From positions 62,001-126,000 of the forward strand of contig NZ_KB893183.1 in NCBI RefSeq assembly GCF_000374025.1: 64,000 nt of DNA. The letters are read 5' to 3'. Below the pieces are notes generated by a model. The model worked only from the letters and a program-made list of their open reading frames with translations. It was not told the origin of the DNA and made no database searches. This document shows positions 53,932 to 62,103 of the stretch, piece by piece. Position numbers and translations under genes: made by a program. The stretch comes from Spirosoma panaciterrae DSM 21099. GTDB lineage: Bacteria > Bacteroidota > Bacteroidia > Cytophagales > Spirosomataceae. Position 1 is the stretch's first letter, and the number at the start of each line of letters is the position of its first letter.

Positions 53932-54002
53932 TTGATTACTCATAAATCAACCGGTCAGGAAGATCAGTTAAAACTCGAAATTTCAACTTATTTGATTACT
54001 CA
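53932..54002 (+). repeat. TTGATTACTCA direct repeat upstream of GNAT gene
   Basis: TTGATTACTCA occurs at 53932-53942 and again at 53992-54002, exactly 60 bp apart, the second overlapping the start codon region. It could be a regulator site pair or chance. The rest of the 296-bp gap (53707-54002) is AT-rich and holds the likely promoter. Confidence 0.35.
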
Positions 54003-55079
54003 ATGTCGATTTCCAAAGAACCAGTATATGCTCCACAAGAAACGATTCTTAGCCAAATAGGATCAGTTAAGCTGGTCGTAAAATCAGAGGCTGATGCAGA
54101 GTCTATTGTCTTATTAAAAAATGCTGTTTACGGCACAAGCGGTATTCGTTATCAACAAACTGGCCAAGACCAAAAACTAAACCAACTGTCCAACCCTTTT
54201 TTCTTTCATCTATATATTTCTGACATCCTTCAAGGTTTTTATTGCCTCGATCATCGGCTTGTTACCTATCCATTTAGTAGTATGAATGCCTTTTATGGGC
54301 GCTATTTTGCCATCCATGAATCAGCCCAGGGAAAGGGATATGGTCGATTTTTAAAAACTTCGGCTGTCAATTACATTACGGAGACAATTCATGCACCTTA
54401 TCTGTTGTACTCGTTCATCGAAGAGAAAAACACACGTTCCCTCTCCTTGTCAAACCAAACAAATTTTGCAAGTGTTGCACAACTTAAAACGTTTGTCTTC
54501 CGTAGCCTAAATCCAAAAGCAGATGTGCGACTGAAAAGGGCCTCATCAGCAGAACTTCCCAAAATCAAATCTTTTCTGGCGACCTATTACGCTGATTATG
54601 GATTGGTAAACTTTGATAAAATAGGCTACCAAGGAAATTACTTTACACTGACAGTAGGGGAGCAAGTTGTAGGAGGGGTACAAGCCAATCCCGTTACTTG
54701 GAATTTTTTACAAATGCCCCACTGGACCGGCTGGTTCCTCATGAATATCCTACCAAGAATACCCTACCTAAAAAAACTATTTCAACCAGACTATTCGTTT
54801 TTAGCATTGGAAGGTATTTACCTGGCTACCGGGCAAGAGGGTTTGTTCCCAATTCTCATCGAAAGTATACTAGCTTTTTTCAACTTAAACAGCGCTCTTT
54901 TCGAGGTTGACTGCCAGGATAAGCGATTAACAGCCATGCTCGCCCGGATGGGCTTACTCAGCGGCTATCAGGCCGATGTTACCACACATGCCATGGTTAA
55001 AGCCTGCGGCTTATCCGCTAACCAATTAGCTCAGCTACAGGTATCTCCGGTTTATTGCTCTTCTTTCGACTTTACGTAA
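54003..55079 (+). CDS. GNAT-family N-acyltransferase-like protein (tandem)
   Basis: 358 aa. The N-terminal half shows the GNAT acyl-CoA loop (RYFAIHESAQGKGYGRFLKT, residues about 100-119, Q/GxGxG/A-like). The C-terminal half looks like a second, weaker GNAT-like unit (FTLTVGEQVVGGVQAN at about 215). The best-conserved unit is in the N-half. The substrate is unknown. It is directly upstream, with a 3-bp gap, of a membrane histidine kinase and then a LytTR regulator, which suggests the acylated product is a signal or that it modifies the signalling system. Other roles such as aminoglycoside or peptide acetylation remain possible. Confidence 0.7.
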   Translation: MSISKEPVYAPQETILSQIGSVKLVVKSEADAESIVLLKNAVYGTSGIRYQQTGQDQKLNQLSNPFFFHLYISDILQGFYCLDHRLVTYPFSSMNAFYGRYFAIHESAQGKGYGRFLKTSAVNYITETIHAPYLLYSFIEEKNTRSLSLSNQTNFASVAQLKTFVFRSLNPKADVRLKRASSAELPKIKSFLATYYADYGLVNFDKIGYQGNYFTLTVGEQVVGGVQANPVTWNFLQMPHWTGWFLMNILPRIPYLKKLFQPDYSFLALEGIYLATGQEGLFPILIESILAFFNLNSALFEVDCQDKRLTAMLARMGLLSGYQADVTTHAMVKACGLSANQLAQLQVSPVYCSSFDFT

Positions 55080-55082
55080 TTA

Positions 55083-56528
55083 GTGGAAACTTCGAACTCA
55101 ACGCAGCTAACAGAATTATTGGAACAAGCAAGGCAACACTTGTCCCAACCTTTTGCGCATAAGCAACGCAAATTGCTTACCTATCTCAATATTGCTTATA
55201 TCACACTGGCCATATTTTTTCTGTCCTTTGAAAAAATAGAAACTGGAAACTTTGTCCCTCATGTCGCACTGGCCTATGTTTATTTATTCGTCGGTGCTGC
55301 GAATTTCTTTTCTGCCCTTTACAACTATTGGATTTTAGCTGGAAAAACTAAAATTACCCTAGTGGGTCAACAGATTGATTTAGACCCTGAAAGTAAGTTT
55401 GATATTGCCTCCCGTTGGGTAAGTATCGTTTCCATTATGTTTCTGGCTTTCCTAAACATGATCGGATTTGAAAACCCTTCTAATGATTCAATCTTGGTCG
55501 ATTTTGCCTTTGGCCATTCTTTAATTGTTCTAGCTGCTATCCTTCTTGGCCGCAAAGCTGCCTTTGTCTGGTTTTTGATTGTCCTAGGTACTCTTTTTCT
55601 AAAAGCGTATAGTATAGGCTTTACTTATCAATATAATTACTTGACTAAGGCCGAATCAACTCGTTACGAAAAAGCCCTTGAACGGAATGAAAACTGGGCT
55701 TTACAACGAAAAGCTACTTTGCAACGGGAAGGCTTAAACCCACCCAAAGTAGTCCGGTATCTGAATGAATGGATTGTCTTTATCTTGATTGCCTTCTTCA
55801 CGGCTTATTTCTTTACGGGTATTTCGCTGGATATGATAAAAATCATTCCGTCCGTTACCCAACGGTTAGCAAATGCCATCGATACGGTTAAAGAGCAGGA
55901 GCTGGAACGGGAGCGGGAAAAGAATTTACAAGAAGAGCAGAAAATGCGTCTTGAACAGGAAACCCTGCATGCTGAGCTTAACTTTTTAAAATCTCAGTTG
56001 AATCCCCATTTTCTCTATAACACCTTATACTATTTGTATGTAAAGAGCCGCGAATACTCTGACGATTTAGCTGATTCACTTTTAAAGGTGTCTGACATTA
56101 TGCGTTATAGTTTGCGGGAGGATTCAAAATTCGTGCTGGTTCAGGAAGAAATCACGTATTTAAAAGATTTCATCGCCTTACACCAGATGCGATATAAAAA
56201 TAAGCTTCAAATAGAATTTAACGTCCAAGGCCCTACCGATCAGAAGTTCATAATTCCCTTTATATTAATCAGTTTAGTCGAAAACGCGTTTAAACATGGA
56301 CGGATGACAAATATGGATTTCCCGCTTACTATTAATCTGAACTGCTATACAGACCGAATCGAGTTTTATATGCGGAATCAGAAAGGTCATAAGCCGACTG
56401 TAGATTCAACGCATGTAGGTTTAGCGAACATTCAGCGCCGACTTGATTTGACGTACCCTTCCTCCTATACCTTTAAAATCGAACAAGATGAGGATTCCTT
56501 TTCTTGTTGGTTATCGATCCTAGCGTAA
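55083..56528 (+). CDS. LytS-type membrane histidine kinase
   Basis: 481 aa with a GTG start, since the next ATG would lose the first membrane helices. About five or six membrane helices lie between residues 20 and 265 (LTYLNIAYITLAIFFLSF, VALAYVYLFVGAANFFSALY, WIVFILIAFFTAYFFTGI). A coiled coil follows (QELEREREKNLQEEQKMRLE), then the His_kinase domain of the LytS/YpdA type with the box LKSQLNPHFLYNTLYYL and H309, and a HATPase (LVENAFKHGR). No periplasmic ligand domain is visible, so the membrane part itself must sense the signal. It pairs with the LytTR gene 20 bp downstream. Confidence 0.92.
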   Translation: METSNSTQLTELLEQARQHLSQPFAHKQRKLLTYLNIAYITLAIFFLSFEKIETGNFVPHVALAYVYLFVGAANFFSALYNYWILAGKTKITLVGQQIDLDPESKFDIASRWVSIVSIMFLAFLNMIGFENPSNDSILVDFAFGHSLIVLAAILLGRKAAFVWFLIVLGTLFLKAYSIGFTYQYNYLTKAESTRYEKALERNENWALQRKATLQREGLNPPKVVRYLNEWIVFILIAFFTAYFFTGISLDMIKIIPSVTQRLANAIDTVKEQELEREREKNLQEEQKMRLEQETLHAELNFLKSQLNPHFLYNTLYYLYVKSREYSDDLADSLLKVSDIMRYSLREDSKFVLVQEEITYLKDFIALHQMRYKNKLQIEFNVQGPTDQKFIIPFILISLVENAFKHGRMTNMDFPLTINLNCYTDRIEFYMRNQKGHKPTVDSTHVGLANIQRRLDLTYPSSYTFKIEQDEDSFSCWLSILA

Positions 56529-56547
56529 GTACCTAATTTTTATTGCC

Positions 56548-57294
56548 ATGACCTGTATCGTAATTGATGACGAGGAATTTGCTATCCAGTATCTTGAGGA
56601 TTTGATCCATAAAGTGCCGTACCTTGAGTTAAAAGGCTCATTTTCTGACCCTTCCGAAGCCATTGTCTATTTGAAGGCAAATCCAGTAGATCTCATCTTC
56701 GTCGATGCCGAAATGCCAAATCATGCTATTAATGGAATTGATTTTATTAAAATCGTTGGACAATTTCAGAAATATGTCCTGACGACAGCATACCCTCAAT
56801 ACGCACTACAAGGCTACGATTTAGATGTCATTGATTTTCTGCACAAACCATTTGGCTTTGATCGTTTTTTAAAAGCTGTACAAAAAGCCCAAACTAGCCT
56901 AGAGCCTTCAGCGAAACCGAGTCCGGCTCTGCCTAGAGAATCGTTTATTTATGTGAAGTCAGAAGGTAACTTGATCGCCGTGTACTTTGACGAAATCTGT
57001 TGGATTGAAACAGCTCCAGAGCGCAACTACATTCATATTTTTACGCAAAATGACCGTCTAACCTCCCATTTATCACTTAGTGACATTGAGTCCCAATTAC
57101 CTCATACTTTCTTTTCTAGAATTCATAAATCCTTCATTGCTGCCAGGACTAAAATACGAGTGGTCAATAAGGATAAAAACACCGTCAGTATTCTTCGACA
57201 AGGAGAATTGAAGGAATTACCTGTAGGAGAATCATACCGGAAATCCTTATATCAACTGATTGATAGAAAAGTCGTTCGAAAAGATGGTAAATGA
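56548..57294 (+). CDS. LytTR-family response regulator
   Basis: 248 aa. Receiver domain residues 1-115 with phospho-acceptor D53 (VDLIFVDAEMP) and the acidic pocket D7/D8. LytTR DNA-binding domain about 140-240 (YVKSEGNLIAVYFDEICWIE, APERNYIHIF, FSRIHKSFIAA). LytTR regulators bind direct-repeat promoter sites and commonly control virulence, competence or quorum-sensing genes; target genes here are unknown. It belongs to the same operon as the GNAT and kinase genes. From 57295 to 57490 no gene is seen. Confidence 0.95.
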   Translation: MTCIVIDDEEFAIQYLEDLIHKVPYLELKGSFSDPSEAIVYLKANPVDLIFVDAEMPNHAINGIDFIKIVGQFQKYVLTTAYPQYALQGYDLDVIDFLHKPFGFDRFLKAVQKAQTSLEPSAKPSPALPRESFIYVKSEGNLIAVYFDEICWIETAPERNYIHIFTQNDRLTSHLSLSDIESQLPHTFFSRIHKSFIAARTKIRVVNKDKNTVSILRQGELKELPVGESYRKSLYQLIDRKVVRKDGK

Positions 57295-57490
57295 ATTGGT
57301 GTAGAGAAATTCTATTAATATTCTGCTTTATAGACTGGTCTTCTAAATTCATTCGCCTTGGTATCCATTGATAGTTATCTGTAAATTGATACTGCGATAC
57401 CGTCTCCACAAGTGCGCGCACTAGCTTCAATCACTATACCAAGACTGATGAAATAACAGTCTTTAAAGTTTTTATAGTGCCAATTGATTA

Positions 57491-58427
57491 TATAGAAGCT
57501 GTTTAAACTTTAATAAAAACCCCCAAAGCTGTGTGAATTTTGAGGTGCGAACTTCAAATAAACACTACAATGGGGATCATACACAAAGCTATGATTGAAA
57601 CGTGGATTTTACCACATCTTACCGTCGGAACACGTGGCTTTGACACCACCGTACCTCTGACAGAAGTGGTAGCATGCATTTTCCATCGGCTAAAAACTGG
57701 CTGTCAATGGCGAGAGTTACCTACCAAACAGTTTTTTACGGACAAGGTGCTTTGCTGGAATTCGGTATTCTACTACTATAATAAGTGGTGCAAAGCTGAC
57801 TGTTGGCGCACGATTTGGATCAATATCCTGACTAAAAATCGGAAGTATCTAGACTTATCGAGTGTTGAATTTGATGGTAGCCATACGCCCGCCAAGAATG
57901 GGGGAGATGCGGTGGGCTATCAGGGCCGCAAAGCCTGTAACACCACGAATGCTTTATTTCTGTCAGATAATCAAGGGGTTATGTTGGCTATGTCTACTCC
58001 TCAAGAAGGCCAACATCATGACGTATATGACATTCAGGCTTTGTTTGACGAAATCTGTGGCTTGCTTAAAGCAGCCGAGATCAATCTGAAAGGGCTGTTT
58101 TTGAATGCCGACTCAGGTTTTGATTCGGCTGATTTTATGGCTGCTTGTGAGAAAGAAGAGATCATTGCCAATGTGCAGGAAAACCCACGCAATTCATTTC
58201 ATCAGAGGTGCCAGCCTTACGAACGTGGCACTCACGTTTTTGACGACGCTCTTTATCAAGATCGCTCCGTTATTGAACATGCAAACGCTTGGATTGACGG
58301 CTTCAAAGCCCTATTAGTGCGGTTTGAGTTTTCTGTAAAAAATTGGATGAGCTTACATTTTATCGCATTCTCGGTCATTTTTCTACGAAAAATCAATCGA
58401 AAACCGAAAGTTTAAACAGCTTTATAG
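57491..58427. mobile_element. IS5-family insertion with inverted repeats and target duplication
   Basis: Inverted repeats AAGCTGTTTAAACTTT occur at 57496-57511 and, as the reverse complement, at 58407-58422. The pentamer TATAG immediately flanks both ends (57491-57495, 58423-58427), a direct target-site duplication. The 927-bp element carries one transposase gene and looks recently inserted. It lies downstream of the LytTR gene and does not break an obvious coding region. Confidence 0.85.
57570..58415 (+). CDS. IS5-family transposase
   Basis: 281 aa from the ATG at 57570; a frame extends upstream to 57540. DUF4096-type N-terminus (AIFHRLKTGCQWRELP) and a DDE core: first Asp in SVEFDGSHTPAKNGG, second in LNADSGFDS, and the C-terminal motif DRSVIEHANAWIDGFKALLV with the Glu. 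The frame is intact, so it may be active. Confidence 0.92.
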   Translation: MGIIHKAMIETWILPHLTVGTRGFDTTVPLTEVVACIFHRLKTGCQWRELPTKQFFTDKVLCWNSVFYYYNKWCKADCWRTIWINILTKNRKYLDLSSVEFDGSHTPAKNGGDAVGYQGRKACNTTNALFLSDNQGVMLAMSTPQEGQHHDVYDIQALFDEICGLLKAAEINLKGLFLNADSGFDSADFMAACEKEEIIANVQENPRNSFHQRCQPYERGTHVFDDALYQDRSVIEHANAWIDGFKALLVRFEFSVKNWMSLHFIAFSVIFLRKINRKPKV

Positions 58428-58490
58428 TCAAAATTCATCTTACAATACGTGCTTCAATCCCTAATGAGTTTTAAACTATCGATTTGGCTA

Positions 58491-58528
58491 TATTTTTTCT
58501 AATTAGAAATTTCTAATTAGAAAAAATA
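58491..58528. promoter_or_regulatory. 38-bp perfect palindrome, double TTTCTAATTAGAAA-type operator
   Basis: The halves TATTTTTTCTAATTAGAAA and TTTCTAATTAGAAAAAATA are exact reverse complements. It contains two adjacent copies of the 14-bp palindrome TTTCTAATTAGAAA. It lies between the IS5 element and the DUF932 gene, on the 3-prime side of that gene. The same 14-mer sits upstream of it at 59645. Confidence 0.65.
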
Positions 58529-58542
58529 GGTTAGTATAAAAA

Positions 58543-58562
58543 GGCTGCAAGAAATAGCAGCC
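58543..58562 (-). terminator. Terminator of the DUF932 gene
   Basis: On the minus strand GGCTGC, an 8-nt loop and GCAGCC are followed by TTTTTATA. It lies 12 bp downstream of the DUF932 stop codon. Confidence 0.8.
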
Positions 58563-58573
58563 CTGATATTAGT

Positions 58574-59575
58574 TTAATTCACATTCAACGCTTGGTGGGT
58601 TAACTCATGAAAAACCTTTTCATCCATAGCATACCGATCTGAAAGAGAAAGGCTGACGCGGCTATTCATCAGCGAGTAATTAAAAGCGTTATACAACAGC
58701 CACATCGTGGGCTCTGACTTTAATATCCGTTCTTCTACTTTCATACGTTCCTGGGCTTGCTTTACCAGTTGTACCGGGATTTTAACTTCTTTGGCTAATT
58801 TTTCGACTGTGGCTTCTTGGACAGGTTTATTATATAATCGCTGATAAACTTGGGCGGTTAGGGAGCCTTTATGTGCCATAAATTGCGTAAGAACCTTTCC
58901 TAAATAGGAGCTTAGGGAATCTATATCTAACCGAATATGATGCAGTTTTTTATGAACGACTTCATCGACTTCTTGCTTCGTATAGGTTTTGGTTTCAATA
59001 CCACTTTCCTTTATATCCAAAGCTTTTTTGTGCTTCTTGGGCTTCCCAGCTAATAGCCAGTTTAAGTAAGCATCCATTTCCAACCATTCATCTGCCCAAC
59101 CCATTAAACCATTGCTACATATCTGTCGATAGTAGCTAACCCGTACGCCCGTTTCTGTCACAGTTCGTTCATTAACAATCGTTCCCTGAACCGTAAAAGG
59201 TGATTTACCCGTGTAACTATTGTTAATTATCAGATTGCGGTACAACCGTTCGTCGCCGATACTGATCTCGTTCGGTGTAATTACGTTTATAGTAAATTCT
59301 CCTCGGTCCGTATACCGTATGTTGATTTCATGCTGAGGTATGTACTTAGTCACAACTTCTCGCAAAAGGGTGTTAGGCACGATTGAATACTGCTCAGATT
59401 GAATCGCATAGACCACTGGGTTACTACCAGTTGGATAGCCAACAATCGAGTTCTGACGGTCCGATGGCACAATCTGGTAGCCTGGTAGCATATCAATTAA
59501 TCTTACCGATTCCACAGGGAAACAAATGTCGCTCCAACTGTCTGTTTTTAAAGGGGTTGTGCTTACGGATGCCAT
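58574..59575 (-). CDS. DUF932 (phage/plasmid-like) protein
   Basis: About 333 aa. The N-terminal half contains the DUF932 pattern (QIVPSDRQNSIVGYPTGSNP, YAIQSEQYSIVPNTLLREVV, NSYTGKSPFTVQGTIV, RQICSNGLMG). DUF932 proteins are found on plasmids and phages and have no defined activity. I start at the ATG at 59575; an upstream TTG at 59599 would add eight residues. The gene has its own terminator and operator array. It is transcribed toward the IS5 element. Confidence 0.82.
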   Translation of the reverse strand: MASVSTTPLKTDSWSDICFPVESVRLIDMLPGYQIVPSDRQNSIVGYPTGSNPVVYAIQSEQYSIVPNTLLREVVTKYIPQHEINIRYTDRGEFTINVITPNEISIGDERLYRNLIINNSYTGKSPFTVQGTIVNERTVTETGVRVSYYRQICSNGLMGWADEWLEMDAYLNWLLAGKPKKHKKALDIKESGIETKTYTKQEVDEVVHKKLHHIRLDIDSLSSYLGKVLTQFMAHKGSLTAQVYQRLYNKPVQEATVEKLAKEVKIPVQLVKQAQERMKVEERILKSEPTMWLLYNAFNYSLMNSRVSLSLSDRYAMDEKVFHELTHQALNVN

Positions 59576-59630
59576 ACAAAATAGTGTTTGCCTGTTCAAT
59601 TACCTTTCGTGTACTAAAATAACTATTAAT

Positions 59631-59672
59631 TCTCTAATTGCAAATTTCTAATTAGAAAAATGTAATTAGAGA
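59631..59672. promoter_or_regulatory. 42-bp nested palindrome upstream of DUF932 gene
   Basis: The centre is TTTCTAATTAGAAA (59645-59658). Outer arms TCTCTAATT (59631-59639) and AATTAGAGA (59664-59672) are exact inverted repeats about the same centre. This resembles tandem sites for one repressor. It lies 56 bp before the DUF932 ATG, where a promoter should be. Confidence 0.7.
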
Positions 59673-59747
59673 TTGATTATCTGCTTTTCTTCCCGATGAA
59701 CTGTTAGAATTAGGCATTTGTATTCACTGATTATTGTTTACATAAAA

Positions 59748-59769
59748 GCCCTGACAAATCTGCCAGGGC
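59748..59769 (-). terminator. Terminator of the short-chain dehydrogenase gene
   Basis: On the minus strand GCCCTG pairs with CAGGGC around a 10-nt loop, followed by TTTTATG. It lies 26 bp downstream of the dehydrogenase stop codon. Confidence 0.7.
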
Positions 59770-59794
59770 ATAGCTTATTCATTGATTTATTGCC

Positions 59795-60595
59795 TCACAT
59801 TTTATAGTGATTTCGAATCATACGTTCGTAGATATCCGTTGGTAAAATACTTTTTAACAAAACGGAAAATTTCTCCAGGGATTTACCAACCCGGTACAAT
59901 CGATCAACTTGGGGCGACTGAATGATTTTTTCGACCAGTGGCCCAAACACGTCGGGTTCTATTCCCTCACTAACACTTTCGTCGATTAATGCATACGTGC
60001 GGTCAAACGTTTCTTTATAGGCACTGTTGGCAGGTAAAGATACCCGAAGCCGATTCTTGTTAATATCCGTTTTCGTACCACCTGGTTGGATATAACAAGC
60101 CTGAATTCCAAATGAGGCCAGCTCTAATCGGAGTGCTTCAGTCAGCCGGTCAACGGCGGCTTTACTAGCGCAATAACCTCCTCGAAACGGTAACCCTGCT
60201 TCTGCCGCAATGGAACTAATATTAATAATTAAACCAGACTTTTGCTGACGCATCGTAGGTAAAACGGCTTGAATCGTTCGGATCGTACCAAAGACATTTG
60301 TATCGAATACCCGCTGTACTTCGGCAAGCGGTAAAGCCTCAACCGGCCCCGCAATAGCCAACCCAGCATTGTTAATTAATACATCAATTCGGCCATGCTT
60401 CTCAATAATTCGGTTCACCCCTTTTTGAATACTTGCTTCATTACAGACATCCAAATCCATGGTCAAAAAAGGTTTTGACTTCTGCTCAATTGATCGGGAT
60501 GTTCCGTATACGGTAAAGCCCTTCTGCGCCAAATAGGTGGCGATAGTTTCTCCTAAGCCCGTTGAGGCACCAGTTATTAAAATAATTTTTGACAT
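59795..60595 (-). CDS. Short-chain dehydrogenase/reductase
   Basis: NAD(P)-dependent oxidoreductase of 266 aa, classical SDR type. Cofactor motif TGASTGLG at residues 8-15 (ILITGASTGLGETIATYLAQ), structural NNAG (VLINNAGLAIAG), catalytic Ser in INISSIAAEAG, and Tyr/Lys in GGYCASKAAVDRL. All SDR motifs are intact, so it should be active. It resembles the group often annotated as retinol dehydrogenase-like oxidoreductases. Substrate is unknown. As cargo of the element it has no obvious partner. Confidence 0.9.
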   Translation of the reverse strand: MSKIILITGASTGLGETIATYLAQKGFTVYGTSRSIEQKSKPFLTMDLDVCNEASIQKGVNRIIEKHGRIDVLINNAGLAIAGPVEALPLAEVQRVFDTNVFGTIRTIQAVLPTMRQQKSGLIINISSIAAEAGLPFRGGYCASKAAVDRLTEALRLELASFGIQACYIQPGGTKTDINKNRLRVSLPANSAYKETFDRTYALIDESVSEGIEPDVFGPLVEKIIQSPQVDRLYRVGKSLEKFSVLLKSILPTDIYERMIRNHYKM

Positions 60596-60670
60596 ACTAC
60601 ACTCTGGACAAAACGCTTATTTACTCTTCAACTAATCTTTACCCTTTAATTTTATACGGTCGTTTTTAGT

Positions 60671-61936
60671 TTACTGTGCTCTCAAAATCTCACTCCATCG
60701 AGTCGTATACCGTCCGCTTAAAAACTTGCTGCGCGGTTTCCAATGTACGCTGTATCCCTGACTGGCAAATCGTATTTTGTCCCGCCCATACTTCGCGTTG
60801 AGTTTATCAGCGGTTTGGCTTACCGCTCGTAGTCGAGGATCGGAAACGTCATTAAAGAGGGTTGGCTTTTGATAATCATGAGGTACAAAACCTGATAGCA
60901 TCACGCCTACACGCTTAAATTTATATCCGGGCTTGTAGATCGCATTTAACACACCAATGGCATATTGAAGTAATTCAGGGGTAGCACTAGAAGGATGCGG
61001 CAGTGCTGTAGCCTGGCTATTGAAATACTGCGGCTGGTCAGCTCTAAATGGATTGGTCTGCAAATACACAGTTACTAAACAGGCAGCCGACTGTTGTCTT
61101 CTTAGTTTTTCTCCACATCGAACTACGTGCGTATTCAGTCCTTCTTGCAGTGTTTTCAGATCGTCAACAGGCGTACCAAAACAAGGTGAGGTTAAAATCG
61201 ACTTTTTCGGCGCAGGATATTGCTGGACGGGTCGACGGGTATTTCCTCGCAATTCATCGACTAAACGTAAGCCTTCAATTGTCATGTGTTTCTGAATCCA
61301 CACATCATGACACTGGGTTAACGCATACGCCGTTTCAATTCCGTTTTTTTTGAGGAGTTGATTGTACTAGTGACCAATATCCCACACCTCCAAACAGGGG
61401 AAATCAGCAAGTGCCTGTTGAATGCGATCCGCTTCCCGTAGCTCAAAAACTCCGTTGTAGTTGGGTTGCTTTTTAGCGTACCAGCTCGCCACTTTTGCTA
61501 AGGTTTCTTTTGGCACAATACCAATCGAAACCGGCAAACTCACCCACTGCTTAATTGTCTTTCGGATCCGATGGCCAAATGCTACTAAGTCGGTATAGAT
61601 CCGCTCGTACCCAGTCACATCTAAAAATGCCTCGTCGATTGAATAAATCTCGATCTTCTCAATGAATTGGTTTAAGATTCGCATTAATCGGCCGGAAACA
61701 TCGCCGTACAGGGTAAAATTGGCGCTTATAATCTCTACTTTATGTTGCTTAACAACGCCCCCTAATTCAAACGTGGGTTGCCCCATTCTTATTTTCAGCT
61801 TCTTGGCCTCCTTAGAACGGGCAATTATATTTCCATCGTTCGCGCTAAGCACCACAACGGGTTTTCCTTCCAGATCGGGTCGAAAAATCCGTTCGGCGCT
61901 AACGTAAAAGCTATCGACATCGACCAAAATAATCAT
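60671..61936 (-). pseudogene. umuC: Y-family DNA polymerase (umuC) split by one amber codon
   Basis: One continuous minus-strand frame encodes a full UmuC-like protein of about 421 codons, apart from a TAG at about 61367-61369. Before it: MIILVDVDSFYVSAERIF, KPVVVLSANDGNIIARSKEA, YSIDEAFLDVTG with its catalytic DE, and VWDIGH. After it: YNQLLKKNGIETAYALTQ, WIQKHMTIEGLRLVDELRG, and a DUF4113 end (QGYSVHWKPRSKFLSGRYTT). Family members have Q or a similar residue at the stop position, so CAG to TAG is the simple explanation. Without suppression, only a palm-containing fragment (about 189 aa) would be made. No umuD gene is seen next to it. Confidence 0.88.
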
Positions 61937-62103
61937 GGAATAACTGTAGTTTTTGGAAAAAGAAAGTAAACCATGCCGCTTCACTTTTTTTCCCCGCTGT
62001 CCAGTTTCCTTATAAATCTCATGTAACAAATTAACTATGCAATAAAATATATAATATACAAAGTAAATTTGTTACGTTGTTAACAATTACAAAATTTTGA
62101 CAA

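Noticed and set aside
58491-59672. CRISPR-like repeat array
   Set aside because: The repeated unit is a short palindrome in two clusters 1.1 kb apart with a gene between them, no regular spacers and no cas genes.
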